The notes under the pieces are model-generated. The model made no database searches. It saw only the letters and a list, made by a program, of their open reading frames with translations, and had not been told where the DNA came from. From Terriglobia bacterium (GTDB lineage Bacteria > Acidobacteriota > Terriglobia > Acidiferrales > UBA7541), in NCBI GenBank assembly GCA_020073485.1, contig JAIQFB010000030.1, positions 1 through 60,212 on the forward strand: DNA of 60,212 nucleotides. The letters are read 5' to 3'. Position 1 is the stretch's first letter. The number at the start of each line of letters is the position of its first letter. The translations under genes and the position numbers were made by a program. Positions 18,713-27,294 of the stretch are shown in pieces.

Positions 18713-20578
18713 CTACTCTACGGTAACCGATTTCGCCAGGTTGCGCGGCTGGTCCACGTCGCATCCTCGGCGCACCGCGATATGGTAGGCCAGCAGTTGC
18801 AGCGGCAGTACTTCCAGCAGCGGCGCCAGCAATTCGATGGTGGGCGGCACGACGATCACATGGTCGGAAGCCTCCCGCGCCAGGTGATCGTTTTCGGTGA
18901 CCACCGAAATCACGATGCCGTCGCGCGCCTTCACTTCCTTGATGTTGGAAACGCTTTTTTCATACCGCGTCATGGATTCGGGATCCTGATCGTCGCGAGT
19001 CGCCAGCATCACCACAGGCAGATTCTCGTCGATCAGCGCGTTCGGCCCGTGTTTCATTTCTCCGGCCGGATACCCCTCGGCGTGAATGTACGAGATTTCC
19101 TTCAGCTTCAGCGCGCCTTCCAGCGCAATGGGGAAGTGCACGCCCCGTCCCAGATACAGAAAATTGGTGTGCCGGAAGAATTGGCGGGCCAGACTCTCAT
19201 AAATCCCGCCCTCATCGGCGCGCAGCACCGTCTCCATCTTGTGCGGAATGCGCATGAATTCCTGCAGCAGCATCCGCGCGCAATCCTCGCTCAGAGTCCC
19301 GCGCACCTGTCCCAGATACATGGCCAATAGCATGAGCGCCGTCAACTGCCCGGTAAACGCCTTCGTCGAGGCCACGCCGATTTCCGGCCCCGCATGAGTC
19401 AGAATCGTTCCGGCCGCCTCGCGCGTGATCATCGATCCGAACACGTTGCAGATGGCCAGCGTTTTCGACCCTTTCACCTTCGCCTCGCGCTGCGCCGCCA
19501 GCGTGTCCGCGGTTTCCCCCGACTGGCTGATGCAAACCGTCAGCGTGTTCGCGCCGATGATCGGATCGCGGTAGCGGAACTCGCTGCCGTAATCCACTTC
19601 CACGGGAATCCGCGCAAGCTTCTCGATCATGAACTTGCCGGTTTGCCCCGCATGCCAGCTGGTGCCGCAGGCCACGATCTTGATGTTGGTGAATTCTCGA
19701 AAATCGGCCTCGGTGATGTCCATCTTATCCAGAAAGACTTTTCCCGAATCCATGGCCACGCTCGCGAGCAACGTATCGCGCACCGCGCGCGGCTGCTCGA
19801 AAATTTCCTTCTGCATGAAATGCTTGAACCCGCCCTTTTCGGCCATGATCGGGTCCCAGGTGATGTGCTGCACGGCGCGCTGGATGGTGTTGCCGTCCAG
19901 ATCCATCACGCGCACGCCCTGCGGAGTCAGCACGGCGATGTCTCCATCGGCCAGAAAAAACATGTCGCGCGTATGCGCCAGGATTGCGGGAATGTCGCTG
20001 GCCACGAAATATTCGCCCTGCCCCAGGCCGATCACCGACGGCGGCCCGGTGCGCGCGGCCACAATTTTATTGGGGTCGGAGGCGGAAAGAATCGCGATGG
20101 AATAGACGCCCGTAAGCTGCCGCACGGTTTTTCGTACGGCGTCCTCCAGCGGGCCGCCTTCCTTCATGTACTTTTCCACCAGATGCGCGATGATTTCCGT
20201 GTCGGTCTCGGTGACGAATTTGTGGCCCTCTTTTTCCAGCTGCCGCTTCAGGTCCACGTAATTTTCCACGATGCCGTTATGCACCACCACAATCTGCCCC
20301 GTGCAGTCGCGATGCGGATGCGCGTTTTCTTCCGTGGGCCGCCCGTGCGTGGCCCAGCGCGTGTGCCCGATGCCGTACATCCCGTCGATCGGCGAATGCC
20401 GGATCACTTCCTCCAAATTGTGCAGTTTTCCCGGAGCCCGGCGGATGTCCACTTTCCCGTCGCGGTCGACCACGGCGATGCCCGCCGAGTCATAGCCGCG
20501 ATATTCCAGACGGCGCAAGCCATCCAGAATCAGGGGCACCACTTTTTTGGGCCCGATATAGCCGACAATTCCGCACAC
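18713..20578 (-). CDS. glmS: Glutamine--fructose-6-phosphate aminotransferase (isomerizing)
   Basis: A 621-aa enzyme making glucosamine-6-phosphate from fructose-6-phosphate and glutamine, the entry step to peptidoglycan and lipid A amino sugars. The N-terminal class II glutaminase begins MCGIVGYIG with nucleophile Cys2 and has the [12 protein letters not shown] signature. Two SIS sugar-isomerase domains follow, with CGTSWHAG and SQSGETADT. The C-terminus [13 protein letters not shown] is the family's catalytic tail. The start codon is GTG at 20578, with GGAGAG about 7 nt upstream. Full length. I see no sign of a glmS ribozyme upstream, as expected outside Firmicutes. Confidence 0.97.
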   Translation of the reverse strand: MCGIVGYIGPKKVVPLILDGLRRLEYRGYDSAGIAVVDRDGKVDIRRAPGKLHNLEEVIRHSPIDGMYGIGHTRWATHGRPTEENAHPHRDCTGQIVVVHNGIVENYVDLKRQLEKEGHKFVTETDTEIIAHLVEKYMKEGGPLEDAVRKTVRQLTGVYSIAILSASDPNKIVAARTGPPSVIGLGQGEYFVASDIPAILAHTRDMFFLADGDIAVLTPQGVRVMDLDGNTIQRAVQHITWDPIMAEKGGFKHFMQKEIFEQPRAVRDTLLASVAMDSGKVFLDKMDITEADFREFTNIKIVACGTSWHAGQTGKFMIEKLARIPVEVDYGSEFRYRDPIIGANTLTVCISQSGETADTLAAQREAKVKGSKTLAICNVFGSMITREAAGTILTHAGPEIGVASTKAFTGQLTALMLLAMYLGQVRGTLSEDCARMLLQEFMRIPHKMETVLRADEGGIYESLARQFFRHTNFLYLGRGVHFPIALEGALKLKEISYIHAEGYPAGEMKHGPNALIDENLPVVMLATRDDQDPESMTRYEKSVSNIKEVKARDGIVISVVTENDHLAREASDHVIVVPPTIELLAPLLEVLPLQLLAYHIAVRRGCDVDQPRNLAKSVTVE

Positions 20579-20723
20579 GGGTCACTCTCCGAGTATCCGA
20601 GCTAGGCGTCAGACACGGAAGCCTGCAAGAAAAGATTAGCACAAAGGAAACATGAGATTGGAACGCGCAAGAGGGAGTGTTTCCTGAACTTAAAGGCAGG
20701 ACAGGCTTTTCATCCTGAGCGTG

Positions 20724-20788
20724 CGAAGGGCAGCCTGTTGGGGTGAATGGTCGGCGGCGAAAATCAAAACCAGACAGGCTGCCCTTCG
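20724..20788. repeat. 15-bp inverted repeat between purS and glmS
   Basis: CGAAGGGCAGCCTGT (20724-20738) and its exact complement (20774-20788) enclose 35 nt. It lies in the 235-nt gap between the purS stop and the glmS start, which otherwise holds no gene and should contain the glmS promoter. Confidence 0.65.
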
Positions 20789-20813
20789 TTTTGGTCAGGG
20801 TAAAAAGCCCGTC

Positions 20814-21065
20814 CTACTCCACGATCTCGTACCGGAATTCCTCAATCACCGGATTCGCCAGGATTTCCCGCGCCATCCGCTCCACCTGCTTTTCCGCGGC
20901 CTCGCGCGTCGCCCCGTTCAATTCCAACACAAAAAATTTCCCCTGCCGGACATCGCGCACTTCGGCAAATCCCAGCGAAGCCAGCGCGTGTTGAATCGCC
21001 TGCCCCTGCGGGTCCAGCACCGTGCGTTTTGGCATCACCCAGACATGTGCTTTCATCGCCGCCAT
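20814..21065 (-). CDS. purS: Phosphoribosylformylglycinamidine synthase subunit PurS
   Basis: An 83-aa protein matching the small PurS subunit of the three-part FGAM synthase (PurS, PurQ, PurL) of purine synthesis. Seen features: the N-terminal strand KAHVWVMPKRTVLDPQG, the GKFFVLELNG strand, and the C-terminal ILANPVIEEFRYEI. It bridges PurL and PurQ and helps channel ammonia. Its ATG overlaps the adenosine deaminase stop (TAATG), so translation is probably coupled; a second ATG three codons in is possible. purQ and purL are not adjacent in this window. Confidence 0.9.
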   Translation of the reverse strand: MAAMKAHVWVMPKRTVLDPQGQAIQHALASLGFAEVRDVRQGKFFVLELNGATREAAEKQVERMAREILANPVIEEFRYEIVE

Positions 21066-22099
21066 TATACCAAGCCGAGCGCCGACACGCCGGAATGAAA
21101 TTTCTCCAGAAGGGAACTCCTCTCCTGGTCGGAAACAAATGCGTGCTGGAAACTAGCCTCCGCCAGCCGAACCATATCCATCTTCGTCAGTCCCATGCGG
21201 TGCACGTGCGCATACTCCTGGCTCACGGAAGTTTCAAACATCGCTGGATCATCGCTGGACAGCGTGACCGGAAGCCCGCGCCGGAAGAACTCAGGCAGAG
21301 GATGCTGCTCATATCCCGCGGCCCCCTTCCCCAGTTGCCGCGCCAAGGCCCCGGTGCGCAGATTGCTCGTCGGACAAACCTCCAGCGGAATGCCGCGCGC
21401 CGCCAGAAAATCCATGGTGCGTTCGTCGCGCATCACCCCGATGCCGTGCCCGATCCGCTCCGCGCCCAGCATTTCCACAGCTTCGCGCACCAGTTCCGGC
21501 CCGCCGATTTCCCCGGCATGAATCAGCCGGTGCATGCCCTGGCTGGCCACAAATTCATACACGCCGCGAAGATCCCTGGTCGGCAAGCCCAACTCATCGC
21601 CCCCAATCCCGTACGCGATAATGTCCGGCGAACGCAATTCCGCCGCGATCCGCGCCACCTCCATCGCCGGTGCGGCGCCCCACTGGCGTACCGCATCGAA
21701 AATCCACACCAGGCGTACACCCGGCACCTGCGCCGCCGCTTCCCGCAGCGCCTCATAATTGGCGGCCGGGTCCTGGTTCCGCCGGAACATGATCCCGATG
21801 GAAAGCGTGACTTCGGCATACAACACATTTTGCCTTTTCATCGATTCGGCAAATCGCCGCGCGATCAGCGCGTAGTCTTCCGGCCCGCGCAGAAACCCTG
21901 TCACCCAGATGAACGATTCGATGAATTGCGCGAAATCCCCCGGCGCGTAGCGCGCCGCGGCCTCCGCCTCCGTAAGCTGGACGCCGTGCCGCGCCGCCAG
22001 TTCCACCACCGTCGACGGCGCGATCGAGCCTTCCAAGTGCACGTGCAGCTCGGCTTTCGGCAGCGCCGTCCAGAATTTTTCGTTCTCTGGCTTATTCAT
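21065..22099 (-). CDS. add: Adenosine deaminase family protein
   Basis: A 344-aa metal-dependent amidohydrolase that hydrolyses adenosine (or a related aminopurine nucleoside/base) to the inosine form. The zinc motif HVHLEGS is near the N-terminus, followed by the catalytic IHAGE, the conserved CPTSN and the LSSDDP metal Asp near the C-terminus. I placed the start at ATG 22099 (MNKPENEKFW), which leaves 11 nt after the upstream gene. The longer frame from 22150 would overlap that gene by 40 nt and extend beyond the family's usual start. Overlap with purS suggests purine salvage and synthesis genes are co-translated. Adenine or cytokinin-type specificity cannot be excluded. Confidence 0.92.
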   Translation of the reverse strand: MNKPENEKFWTALPKAELHVHLEGSIAPSTVVELAARHGVQLTEAEAAARYAPGDFAQFIESFIWVTGFLRGPEDYALIARRFAESMKRQNVLYAEVTLSIGIMFRRNQDPAANYEALREAAAQVPGVRLVWIFDAVRQWGAAPAMEVARIAAELRSPDIIAYGIGGDELGLPTRDLRGVYEFVASQGMHRLIHAGEIGGPELVREAVEMLGAERIGHGIGVMRDERTMDFLAARGIPLEVCPTSNLRTGALARQLGKGAAGYEQHPLPEFFRRGLPVTLSSDDPAMFETSVSQEYAHVHRMGLTKMDMVRLAEASFQHAFVSDQERSSLLEKFHSGVSALGLV

Positions 22100-22110
22100 A
22101 AGGGGATTTT

Positions 22111-23010
22111 TTATTGCGGCGGGAGCTGCGGACGCCCCGCGTTGATCCATGCCGTGAGCCAGTACGAGCCCACGTCGCTCGCGGCGTCCGACAGTTGCCG
22201 GATCAGGATCGCTCCGGTCAGATTATAGAAGCGGTCGTAATAGTCGTCCGTAAAATCGCTAAGCCCTTCGCGCGCGCGGCGGTCGGCGAGCAGTATGCTT
22301 TCCAGGGAAGCGTGGGCGAACATGCAATCGTCAAACGCATGATCGGTGGGATCGCGGAGAAAAGTCGCGTCGTTGGGCCGCATCGGGAAGAACGTGGAAA
22401 AGCGGTCGATCAGATTCGACCCGAATCTGGAATCCACCCCCGTCTGGTTGGACAGATGCCCGTCGAAATTCTCCGTGGTATGAAATGGATCGTGGGCCTG
22501 CGCCACGTACGACGCCAGCGCTGCCGCGTCCAGCCGCACTTCCTCCCAGTCGCGATTGCGCATCGCCGCGGTCAGCTTCTGGCTGTACACGCCGATCTGC
22601 CAGGGCAATACCCCGGACGCCTCCAGCTTCGCTTTGGAGAATTTGCCCACCGCCGTTTTGTAATCCTGCGGCAGAGTGTCGAACGGAAATTTTCCGTAGT
22701 GGTCCAGAAAGAGATAGTGATTGCGGCGCTCGTTCTGCGGCTCTTTGGCCAACAGGTCCAGCGGATCCGTAATATGCCGGCTCAGAAAATCGCGGTTGGC
22801 CTCAAAAAATCCGCGGATGTCCGGCGGAAGAGTTTCCACGGCCTTGCCGGCCACCAGGCGTTCGGCGTTCGCTCCCCAGGCGCGTGCCGGGGACGGGAAT
22901 GCGAAAAGCGAAAGAAACGCGCCCGCGCCGGCGGCCACGGCGGCTGCAAAGGGAAGCGCAAACATTCGGCGACCTTGCAACGGCATCCGCTTGTGCATCC
23001 CCATCTGCAT
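22111..23010 (-). CDS. Exported S1/P1 nuclease / zinc-phospholipase C fold protein, several ligands altered
   Basis: About 299 aa. A signal peptide ends SPARA-W, so the mature protein starts with Trp as in S1/P1 nucleases and bacterial zinc phospholipase C, where the N-terminal Trp binds zinc. The family segments are recognisable: WGANAERLV at the N-terminus, HYLFLDHYG, and YVAQAHDPFHTTENFDG. Compared with the usual WGxxGH and HYVxDxHQPLH patterns, the early His, the His and Asp of the H-x3-D pair, and a later ligand (NQTGVDSRF) are changed. Several starts are possible (GTG 23022, ATG 23010, 23004, 22998, 22986); I chose 23010, with GTGGGG upstream. It lies 11 nt upstream of adenosine deaminase. 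Confidence 0.7.
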   Translation of the reverse strand: MQMGMHKRMPLQGRRMFALPFAAAVAAGAGAFLSLFAFPSPARAWGANAERLVAGKAVETLPPDIRGFFEANRDFLSRHITDPLDLLAKEPQNERRNHYLFLDHYGKFPFDTLPQDYKTAVGKFSKAKLEASGVLPWQIGVYSQKLTAAMRNRDWEEVRLDAAALASYVAQAHDPFHTTENFDGHLSNQTGVDSRFGSNLIDRFSTFFPMRPNDATFLRDPTDHAFDDCMFAHASLESILLADRRAREGLSDFTDDYYDRFYNLTGAILIRQLSDAASDVGSYWLTAWINAGRPQLPPQ

Positions 23011-23246
23011 TCCACGCCCCACAACGGTTCCCCGCAGCCTACTCCGCCTGCGGCTCTATGAGAAGTAGACCATAACACCGACGGACAGCCAAATGAAGAA
23101 ACTCCGGGCACTGTCCTAAATTGAAATTCCCGCGAGTAGTCGGACCTCCGAGGCCGCCAGCGCCCCCCCGGAACGCCCCTGCCAACTTCCGCTTGCGCCG
23201 CAAATCCGCTCGGCTATGATGGATTTTCGTTTCGTGCCATATTGCA

Positions 23247-23279
23247 GCGATTGAAGTGATCGAAGCGATCGAAGCGATT
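23247..23279. repeat. 9-bp tandem repeat upstream of the permease gene
   Basis: Units GCGATTGAA, GTGATCGAA, GCGATCGAA and a partial GCGATT follow each other immediately before the permease start, in an otherwise 270-nt non-coding gap. They may affect the leader of that transcript; I see no operator that explains them. Confidence 0.6.
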
Positions 23280-23292
23280 GGCGGCGAGCCCC

Positions 23293-24663
23293 ATGGCCAC
23301 GACATCCACTCCCTCTCCAACAAAACACGCCGGCCGCGGCCGCCTGATCACCACGCTGGGCGTCGGCTTCGGCGTCGCCGTGGCCATCGGCAACACGATC
23401 GGCGCCGGAATCGTGCGCACCCCGGGCGAGATCGCCGCGCTGCTCCCTTCGACCTGGCTCTATTTCGCCGCTTGGGCCGCGGGCGGGATCTACATGTGTC
23501 TCGGCGCTCTGCAGTTTGCCGAATTGGGCGCGCTGCTGCCGCAAAGCGGCGGCCAATACAATTTCGCGCGCGCCGCGCTCGGCGATTACGCCGGATTCAT
23601 CGTCGGCTGGAGCGACTGGATCTCCACGGCCGGAAGTTTCGCTGCCGTCTCCATCGTCTTCGGTGAATACACCAGCGACATCATTCCCGCCGCGCATGGC
23701 CATGTGCGGCCCCTCGCTGCTGGCGTAATTCTTCTGTTCGCCCTGCTGCAATGGAAAAGCATGAAAGTCGGAAGCGGCGTGCAGGACATGACCACGATTT
23801 TGAAGGCCGTGTTGTTCCTGGCGGTCGTCGCGGTCTGCTTCTTCCACAGCGCGACTCCGGTGACGGCCGTGGCGTCGAAAGCCGCGGTCCCCGCGGGCTG
23901 GCCGCTGTTCGTCTCCTTCATCGTCGCGCTGCAGGCCGTGATCTACACCTACGACGGCTGGTACGGCGTGGTCTACTTCGGCGGCGAAGTCCGCAATCCC
24001 GGCCGCGATATTCCCCGCGCGATTTTCGGCACCGTTCTCTCCGTCCTGGCCATTTATTTCCTGGTGAACGCCGCCGTCGTGCACCTGGTCTCGGTCCGCG
24101 AATTTGCCGGCAGCGATTTCGCCATGGGCATCGCCGCGCGCCGCGTGCTCGGCGCTGCGGGCGACAATTTCATTCGCGTCGTGGTTGTCGTTGGCTTGCT
24201 GAGCAGCATCAACGCCATGGAAATGGCCACCTCGCGCGCCCTGTACGCCATGAGTCGCGACGGCCTTTTCTTTTCGTTCTTCGCGCGCGTGAACGCCGGC
24301 GGAATTCCCGCGCCTTCGCTCTGGCTCTCCACCGCCGTGGGACTGTGCTTTGCGATGTTCAGCTTTGAGCGCGTGGCCGCGATCCTCGCCTCCTTTTTTG
24401 TCGCCGATTACGCGCTCTCGTTCGTCTCCCTGTTCGTCCTGCGCCGCCGCATGCCCGAAAAAGACCGCCCTCACCGCGCCTACGGCTATCCCTGGACCAC
24501 CTCGCTGGCCCTCGCCGCCTCCATCGTATTCCTGATCGGCGCCCTCGCCAGCGATCGCGAAAACACGCCGCTGACGTTCCTCGTCCTCGCCGCAAGCTAC
24601 CCGGTCTACCGCGCCCTCAAATGGGCGTCCCGCCGCAGCGCCGCGCGCGAAGCCCTGCCGTAG
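23293..24663 (+). CDS. APC-family amino acid permease
   Basis: A 456-aa inner-membrane transporter with about 12 hydrophobic segments. The opening GVGFGVAVAIGNTIGAGIVRTPG matches TM1 of the APC superfamily, whose unwound IGxGI motif binds the substrate backbone. The later QSGGQYNFAR and the TM6 region IYTYDGWYGVVYFGGEVRNPGR are typical of the LAT/AAT-like branch. The C-terminus has RRRMPEKDRPHRAYGYPW, a common final loop in this family. ATG 23293 is preferred over TTG 23278 in the same frame. The substrate cannot be told from sequence. Confidence 0.88.
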   Translation: MATTSTPSPTKHAGRGRLITTLGVGFGVAVAIGNTIGAGIVRTPGEIAALLPSTWLYFAAWAAGGIYMCLGALQFAELGALLPQSGGQYNFARAALGDYAGFIVGWSDWISTAGSFAAVSIVFGEYTSDIIPAAHGHVRPLAAGVILLFALLQWKSMKVGSGVQDMTTILKAVLFLAVVAVCFFHSATPVTAVASKAAVPAGWPLFVSFIVALQAVIYTYDGWYGVVYFGGEVRNPGRDIPRAIFGTVLSVLAIYFLVNAAVVHLVSVREFAGSDFAMGIAARRVLGAAGDNFIRVVVVVGLLSSINAMEMATSRALYAMSRDGLFFSFFARVNAGGIPAPSLWLSTAVGLCFAMFSFERVAAILASFFVADYALSFVSLFVLRRRMPEKDRPHRAYGYPWTTSLALAASIVFLIGALASDRENTPLTFLVLAASYPVYRALKWASRRSAAREALP

Positions 24664-24716
24664 GGAAAGCGCCGTCCGCGCCAAAAAGTTGTGGCCTACG
24701 GAAAAATTAAAGTGTC

Positions 24717-24763
24717 GTCATTCCGAACCCGCTCCTGCGGGTAAGGAATCTCTCCTTTTTTTC
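24717..24763. repeat. Dispersed repeat family B, diverged copy 3
   Basis: GTCATTCCGAACCCGCTCCTGCGGGTAAGGAATCTCTCC shows the family B layout with a different small hairpin (CCCGCTCCTGCGGG) in the middle. It lies between the permease and dehydrogenase genes. Confidence 0.6.
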
Positions 24764-24809
24764 GATGCCCACATCTGAAAACCTCTTGGCTCCGCCGTAA
24801 GGACTCGCT

Positions 24810-25709
24810 ATGCTGGCGCACATGCAAATCGCATTCCTCGGACTCGGCCGCATGGGCATCGGCATGTCTCGCAATCTGCTCCGCGCGGGTCACTCAATCT
24901 CGGTCTATAACCGCAGCCGCGAAAAAGCGGAACCACTTGCCGCCGAAGGCGCGCGAGTCTGCGATTCTCCCGCCGGCGCCTGCCGCGACGCCGAAGTCAT
25001 CATGACCATGGTCGCCGACGACCCCGCCGTCGAAGCGATCGTCTTCGGCCCGAATGGCATCGCTTCGGCCATGAAGCCCGGCGCCATCCACGTTTCGCAC
25101 AGCACCATCAGCGTCGCGCTCGCCCGCAAACTCACCGCCGAACACGCGCAGCGCAATCAGGCCTATCTTAGCGTCCCGGTCTTTGGCCGCCCGGAGCACG
25201 CCGAAGCCAAACAACTGGTAGTCCTTGCCGCGGGCCCCGGCGAACTCATCGATCGCTGCCGCCCGCTGCTGGACGCCATCGGCCGCGCCACCTTCGTGGT
25301 CGGCGCCGAGCCCTGGCAGGCCAACGTCGCCAAACTCTGCGGCAACTTCATGATCATCGGCATGATCGAAGCTTTCGGAGAAGCCTACGCGACTCTGCGC
25401 AAAGCGGGCGTGGCCCCGCAGGCTTTCCTCGATCCCATGAACACTTTGCTCGGCTCCCCGATCCTCGCCCTGTACGGCCGCATCGTCGCCGAGGAAAGAT
25501 TCGACCCAGCCGGATTCGCCTTGAAGCTCGGACTCAAAGACGTCCGCCTCGCGCTGGCCGCTGCCGAAGAATGTGCCGCGCCCATGCCGCTCGCGAGCCT
25601 GGTGCACGACCATCTGCTAGCCGCTCTGGCCCAGGGGCAGGGAGAGATGGACTGGTCGAGCATGACGCAAGTGGTCGCGCGAAACGCCGGGCTGAAAGCG
25701 AAATCATAG
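24810..25709 (+). CDS. NAD(P)-dependent beta-hydroxyacid dehydrogenase (3-hydroxyisobutyrate dehydrogenase-like)
   Basis: A 299-aa oxidoreductase. The Rossmann fold opens IAFLGLGRMGIGMSRNLLRAG with the GxGxxG nucleotide site; the next strand ends VYNRSREK, suggesting NADP preference (Arg after the second strand). The substrate site appears around VSHSTIS and PVFGRPEHAEAKQL, and the catalytic Lys lies in KLCGNFM. The helical C-terminal domain follows. Candidate substrates are 3-hydroxyisobutyrate, tartronate semialdehyde/glyoxylate or succinic semialdehyde. ATG 24810 has AAGGA upstream. The following crotonase gene could act in the same acyl catabolism, though a repeat separates them. Confidence 0.88.
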   Translation: MLAHMQIAFLGLGRMGIGMSRNLLRAGHSISVYNRSREKAEPLAAEGARVCDSPAGACRDAEVIMTMVADDPAVEAIVFGPNGIASAMKPGAIHVSHSTISVALARKLTAEHAQRNQAYLSVPVFGRPEHAEAKQLVVLAAGPGELIDRCRPLLDAIGRATFVVGAEPWQANVAKLCGNFMIIGMIEAFGEAYATLRKAGVAPQAFLDPMNTLLGSPILALYGRIVAEERFDPAGFALKLGLKDVRLALAAAEECAAPMPLASLVHDHLLAALAQGQGEMDWSSMTQVVARNAGLKAKS

Positions 25710-25744
25710 GAAGACTCTCGCGGATTACGGACCATGAACTGAGA

Positions 25745-25860
25745 AAGTCCGTGTGAGAACTGGATTTTGCAGCGCCCGTCTTCGGGCGGGCATGTGCTGG
25801 ACGGCAAAATGCTCGCCTGAAGGCGGGCGCTGCACGGCTTAAAACCAGATTCTCACGCTG
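25745..25860. repeat. Large inverted repeat, family D, copy 1
   Basis: The inner arms TGCAGCGCCCGTCTTCGGGC (from 25768) and GCCTGAAGGCGGGCGCTGCA (to 25834) are complementary with few mismatches. Each arm is itself a small palindrome. Outer arms GTGTGAGAACTGG and CCAGATTCTCACGC extend the pairing. It lies between the dehydrogenase and the crotonase gene and may terminate or stabilise transcripts. Confidence 0.75.
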
Positions 25861-25903
25861 ACTCTGATATCAAGCGAAAGCAGTCCCATAAGGAGAATCA
25901 CAC

Positions 25904-26764
25904 ATGTCCCTGGTCGATTTCGTCCCCACACCCAAATTCGAGGAATACAAGGAACGCTTCAAGCAGCACTACAAACTCGAGCGTCGCCCCGACGGCGTAA
26001 TCCTCGCCCAGGCCCACACTGCCGGCGGCCCCATCCAGCTCAGCGTCGAGAACCATCGCTCCGTCGGCCAGCTGTTCAAAACCATCGGCGCTGATCCCGA
26101 AAACGAAGTCATGATCTTCACGGGTTCCGGCAATGACTTCATGATGGACGCCGATCCCCAGGGCTTTAAACTCGAGGAAGAGGACCTGCAGCACTGGGCC
26201 TACGAATACGCCTACAAGGACGGCCGCATCAACGTCAGCTCACTGGTGAACGATCTGGAAATTCCCACCATCGGCGTCCTCAACGGCCCCGGCTTCCACA
26301 CCGAAATCTGCCTGATGTGCGACATCACCATCGCTGCCGAAGACGCCATCATCTTCGATCTCCACTACGACATCGGCTCGGTCCCCGGTGACGGCATTCA
26401 CAGCTGCTTCCTGGAACTGCTGGGCGTGAAGCGCGGCGCCTACGCCCTGCTCACCGGCCAGGCTATCGATGCCAAAAAAGCCCTCGAATACGGCCTGGTC
26501 AACGAAGTCGTCCCCCGCGAAAAACTTCTCGACCGCGCTTGGACGCTCGCCGACCACATCATGACCCAGCCGCGCACCACCCGCCGCCTCACCACCCAAA
26601 TCGTCCGCCGCCCATGGAAACAGCGAATCGCCAACGACCTCGACGGCGGCTTCGGGATCCAAATGTTCGCCCACCTGGCCAAGAAAAAAGCCGTCCACAG
26701 CAAATCCCACATCGCTTCACAAATCGCCTACGTGAAGCAAGGCAAGGAAAACAACATCAAATAA
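25904..26764 (+). CDS. Enoyl-CoA hydratase/isomerase (crotonase) family protein
   Basis: A 286-aa crotonase-fold protein. The acyl-CoA oxyanion-hole regions are seen around MIFTGSGNDFMMDAD and PTIGVLNGPGFHTEICLMCD. The C-terminal ALLTGQAIDAKKALEYGLVNEVVP is the conserved helix region. The first oxyanion segment (normally SxGxDxxA..AL) is unusual, and neither of the two Glu residues of classical hydratases is evident. The reaction may therefore be a hydrolysis, isomerisation or other crotonase chemistry rather than hydration. The start is supported by AAGGAGA at 25889-25895. Confidence 0.82.
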   Translation: MSLVDFVPTPKFEEYKERFKQHYKLERRPDGVILAQAHTAGGPIQLSVENHRSVGQLFKTIGADPENEVMIFTGSGNDFMMDADPQGFKLEEEDLQHWAYEYAYKDGRINVSSLVNDLEIPTIGVLNGPGFHTEICLMCDITIAAEDAIIFDLHYDIGSVPGDGIHSCFLELLGVKRGAYALLTGQAIDAKKALEYGLVNEVVPREKLLDRAWTLADHIMTQPRTTRRLTTQIVRRPWKQRIANDLDGGFGIQMFAHLAKKKAVHSKSHIASQIAYVKQGKENNIK

Positions 26765-26792
26765 AACAACACGAAGCAAAACAACATGAAGT
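26748..26792. repeat. 15-bp tandem repeat (x3) across the crotonase stop codon
   Basis: The units AAAACAACATCAAAT, AAAACAACACGAAGC and AAAACAACATGAAGT follow each other from 26748. The first unit contains the last codons and the stop (TAA 26762-26764) of the crotonase gene. It is a local duplication of the gene's 3' end. Confidence 0.75.
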
Positions 26793-26845
26793 AAAAGCCA
26801 TCCCACCCATGCCTGCAGAGGCGGAAAACGCAGATACTCAATTTC

Positions 26846-26865
26846 AAATCTGAAATTTCAGATTT
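26846..26865. repeat. 20-bp perfect palindrome
   Basis: AAATCTGAAATTTCAGATTT is self-complementary and is followed by several copies of TCAAATCTC up to 26935. This AT-rich block contrasts with the GC-rich surroundings. Confidence 0.7.
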
Positions 26866-26948
26866 CAAATTGACCTCTTACCTCTCACCTCTCAAATCTC
26901 ACCTTTCAAATCTCAAATCTCCCTCGCTCCCCCTCAATCGTTGTCCTG

Positions 26949-27040
26949 CGGCGCTGAAAGCGCCGACGGTGACCAGCCCGGGGCAACGCCCCGGGGTTCC
27001 AATCCCTCAATTGCGGTGCGCCCTGAAATGGTGCAAGGCC
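26949..27040. repeat. Dispersed three-hairpin repeat, family E, copy 1
   Basis: GGCGCTGAAAGCGCC, then GACGGTGACCAG, then CCCGGGGCAACGCCCCGGGG, followed by a GGTGCGCCCTGAAATGGTGC segment. The same order of hairpins and linkers recurs at 51941-52100. Confidence 0.75.
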
Positions 27041-27294
27041 CCGTCGCCCTTTCGGTCCGCCCTGCCCAATCCCCAAAAAAGTTCCACTTTGAAACACGCC
27101 GCCGCATTTCCCACTCTGATTGTTAATTACATCTGCATTTTGTTCATGAACTATCCCTCTGGACAGTAGCCCGCCAAGCGAAGCCCCAACTACTCTGACC
27201 TTGTTGCGAGGATCGCCGCGCTGCTTCGGAGAATGTTCTTGATGGCTCGCACGGTTCTTAGCTAGAGATCTTATTTGTCATGATGGAGGCAGAA

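Larger units (their letters stand above)
26765..27294. other. Repeat-rich intergenic region
   Basis: This 530-nt gap holds the tail of the 15-bp tandem repeat, a 20-bp perfect palindrome (26846-26865, AAATCTGAAATTTCAGATTT) with adjacent CTCAAATCT-type repeats to about 26935, and a family E repeat (26949-27040). The stretch 27120-27280 holds the probable promoter of the small protein that follows. Confidence 0.6.

Noticed and set aside
20579-20813. glmS ribozyme or riboswitch upstream of glmS
   Set aside because: Only a simple 15-bp inverted repeat is visible; no catalytic-core features could be recognised.
23116-24684. 522-codon minus-strand frame opposite the permease
   Set aside because: Low-complexity Gly/Arg/Glu-rich translation, a typical antisense shadow of a GC-rich membrane-protein gene.
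26941-27040. CRISPR array
   Set aside because: Repeats here are different hairpins in a fixed order, not equal repeats with unique spacers. No cas genes are in the window.
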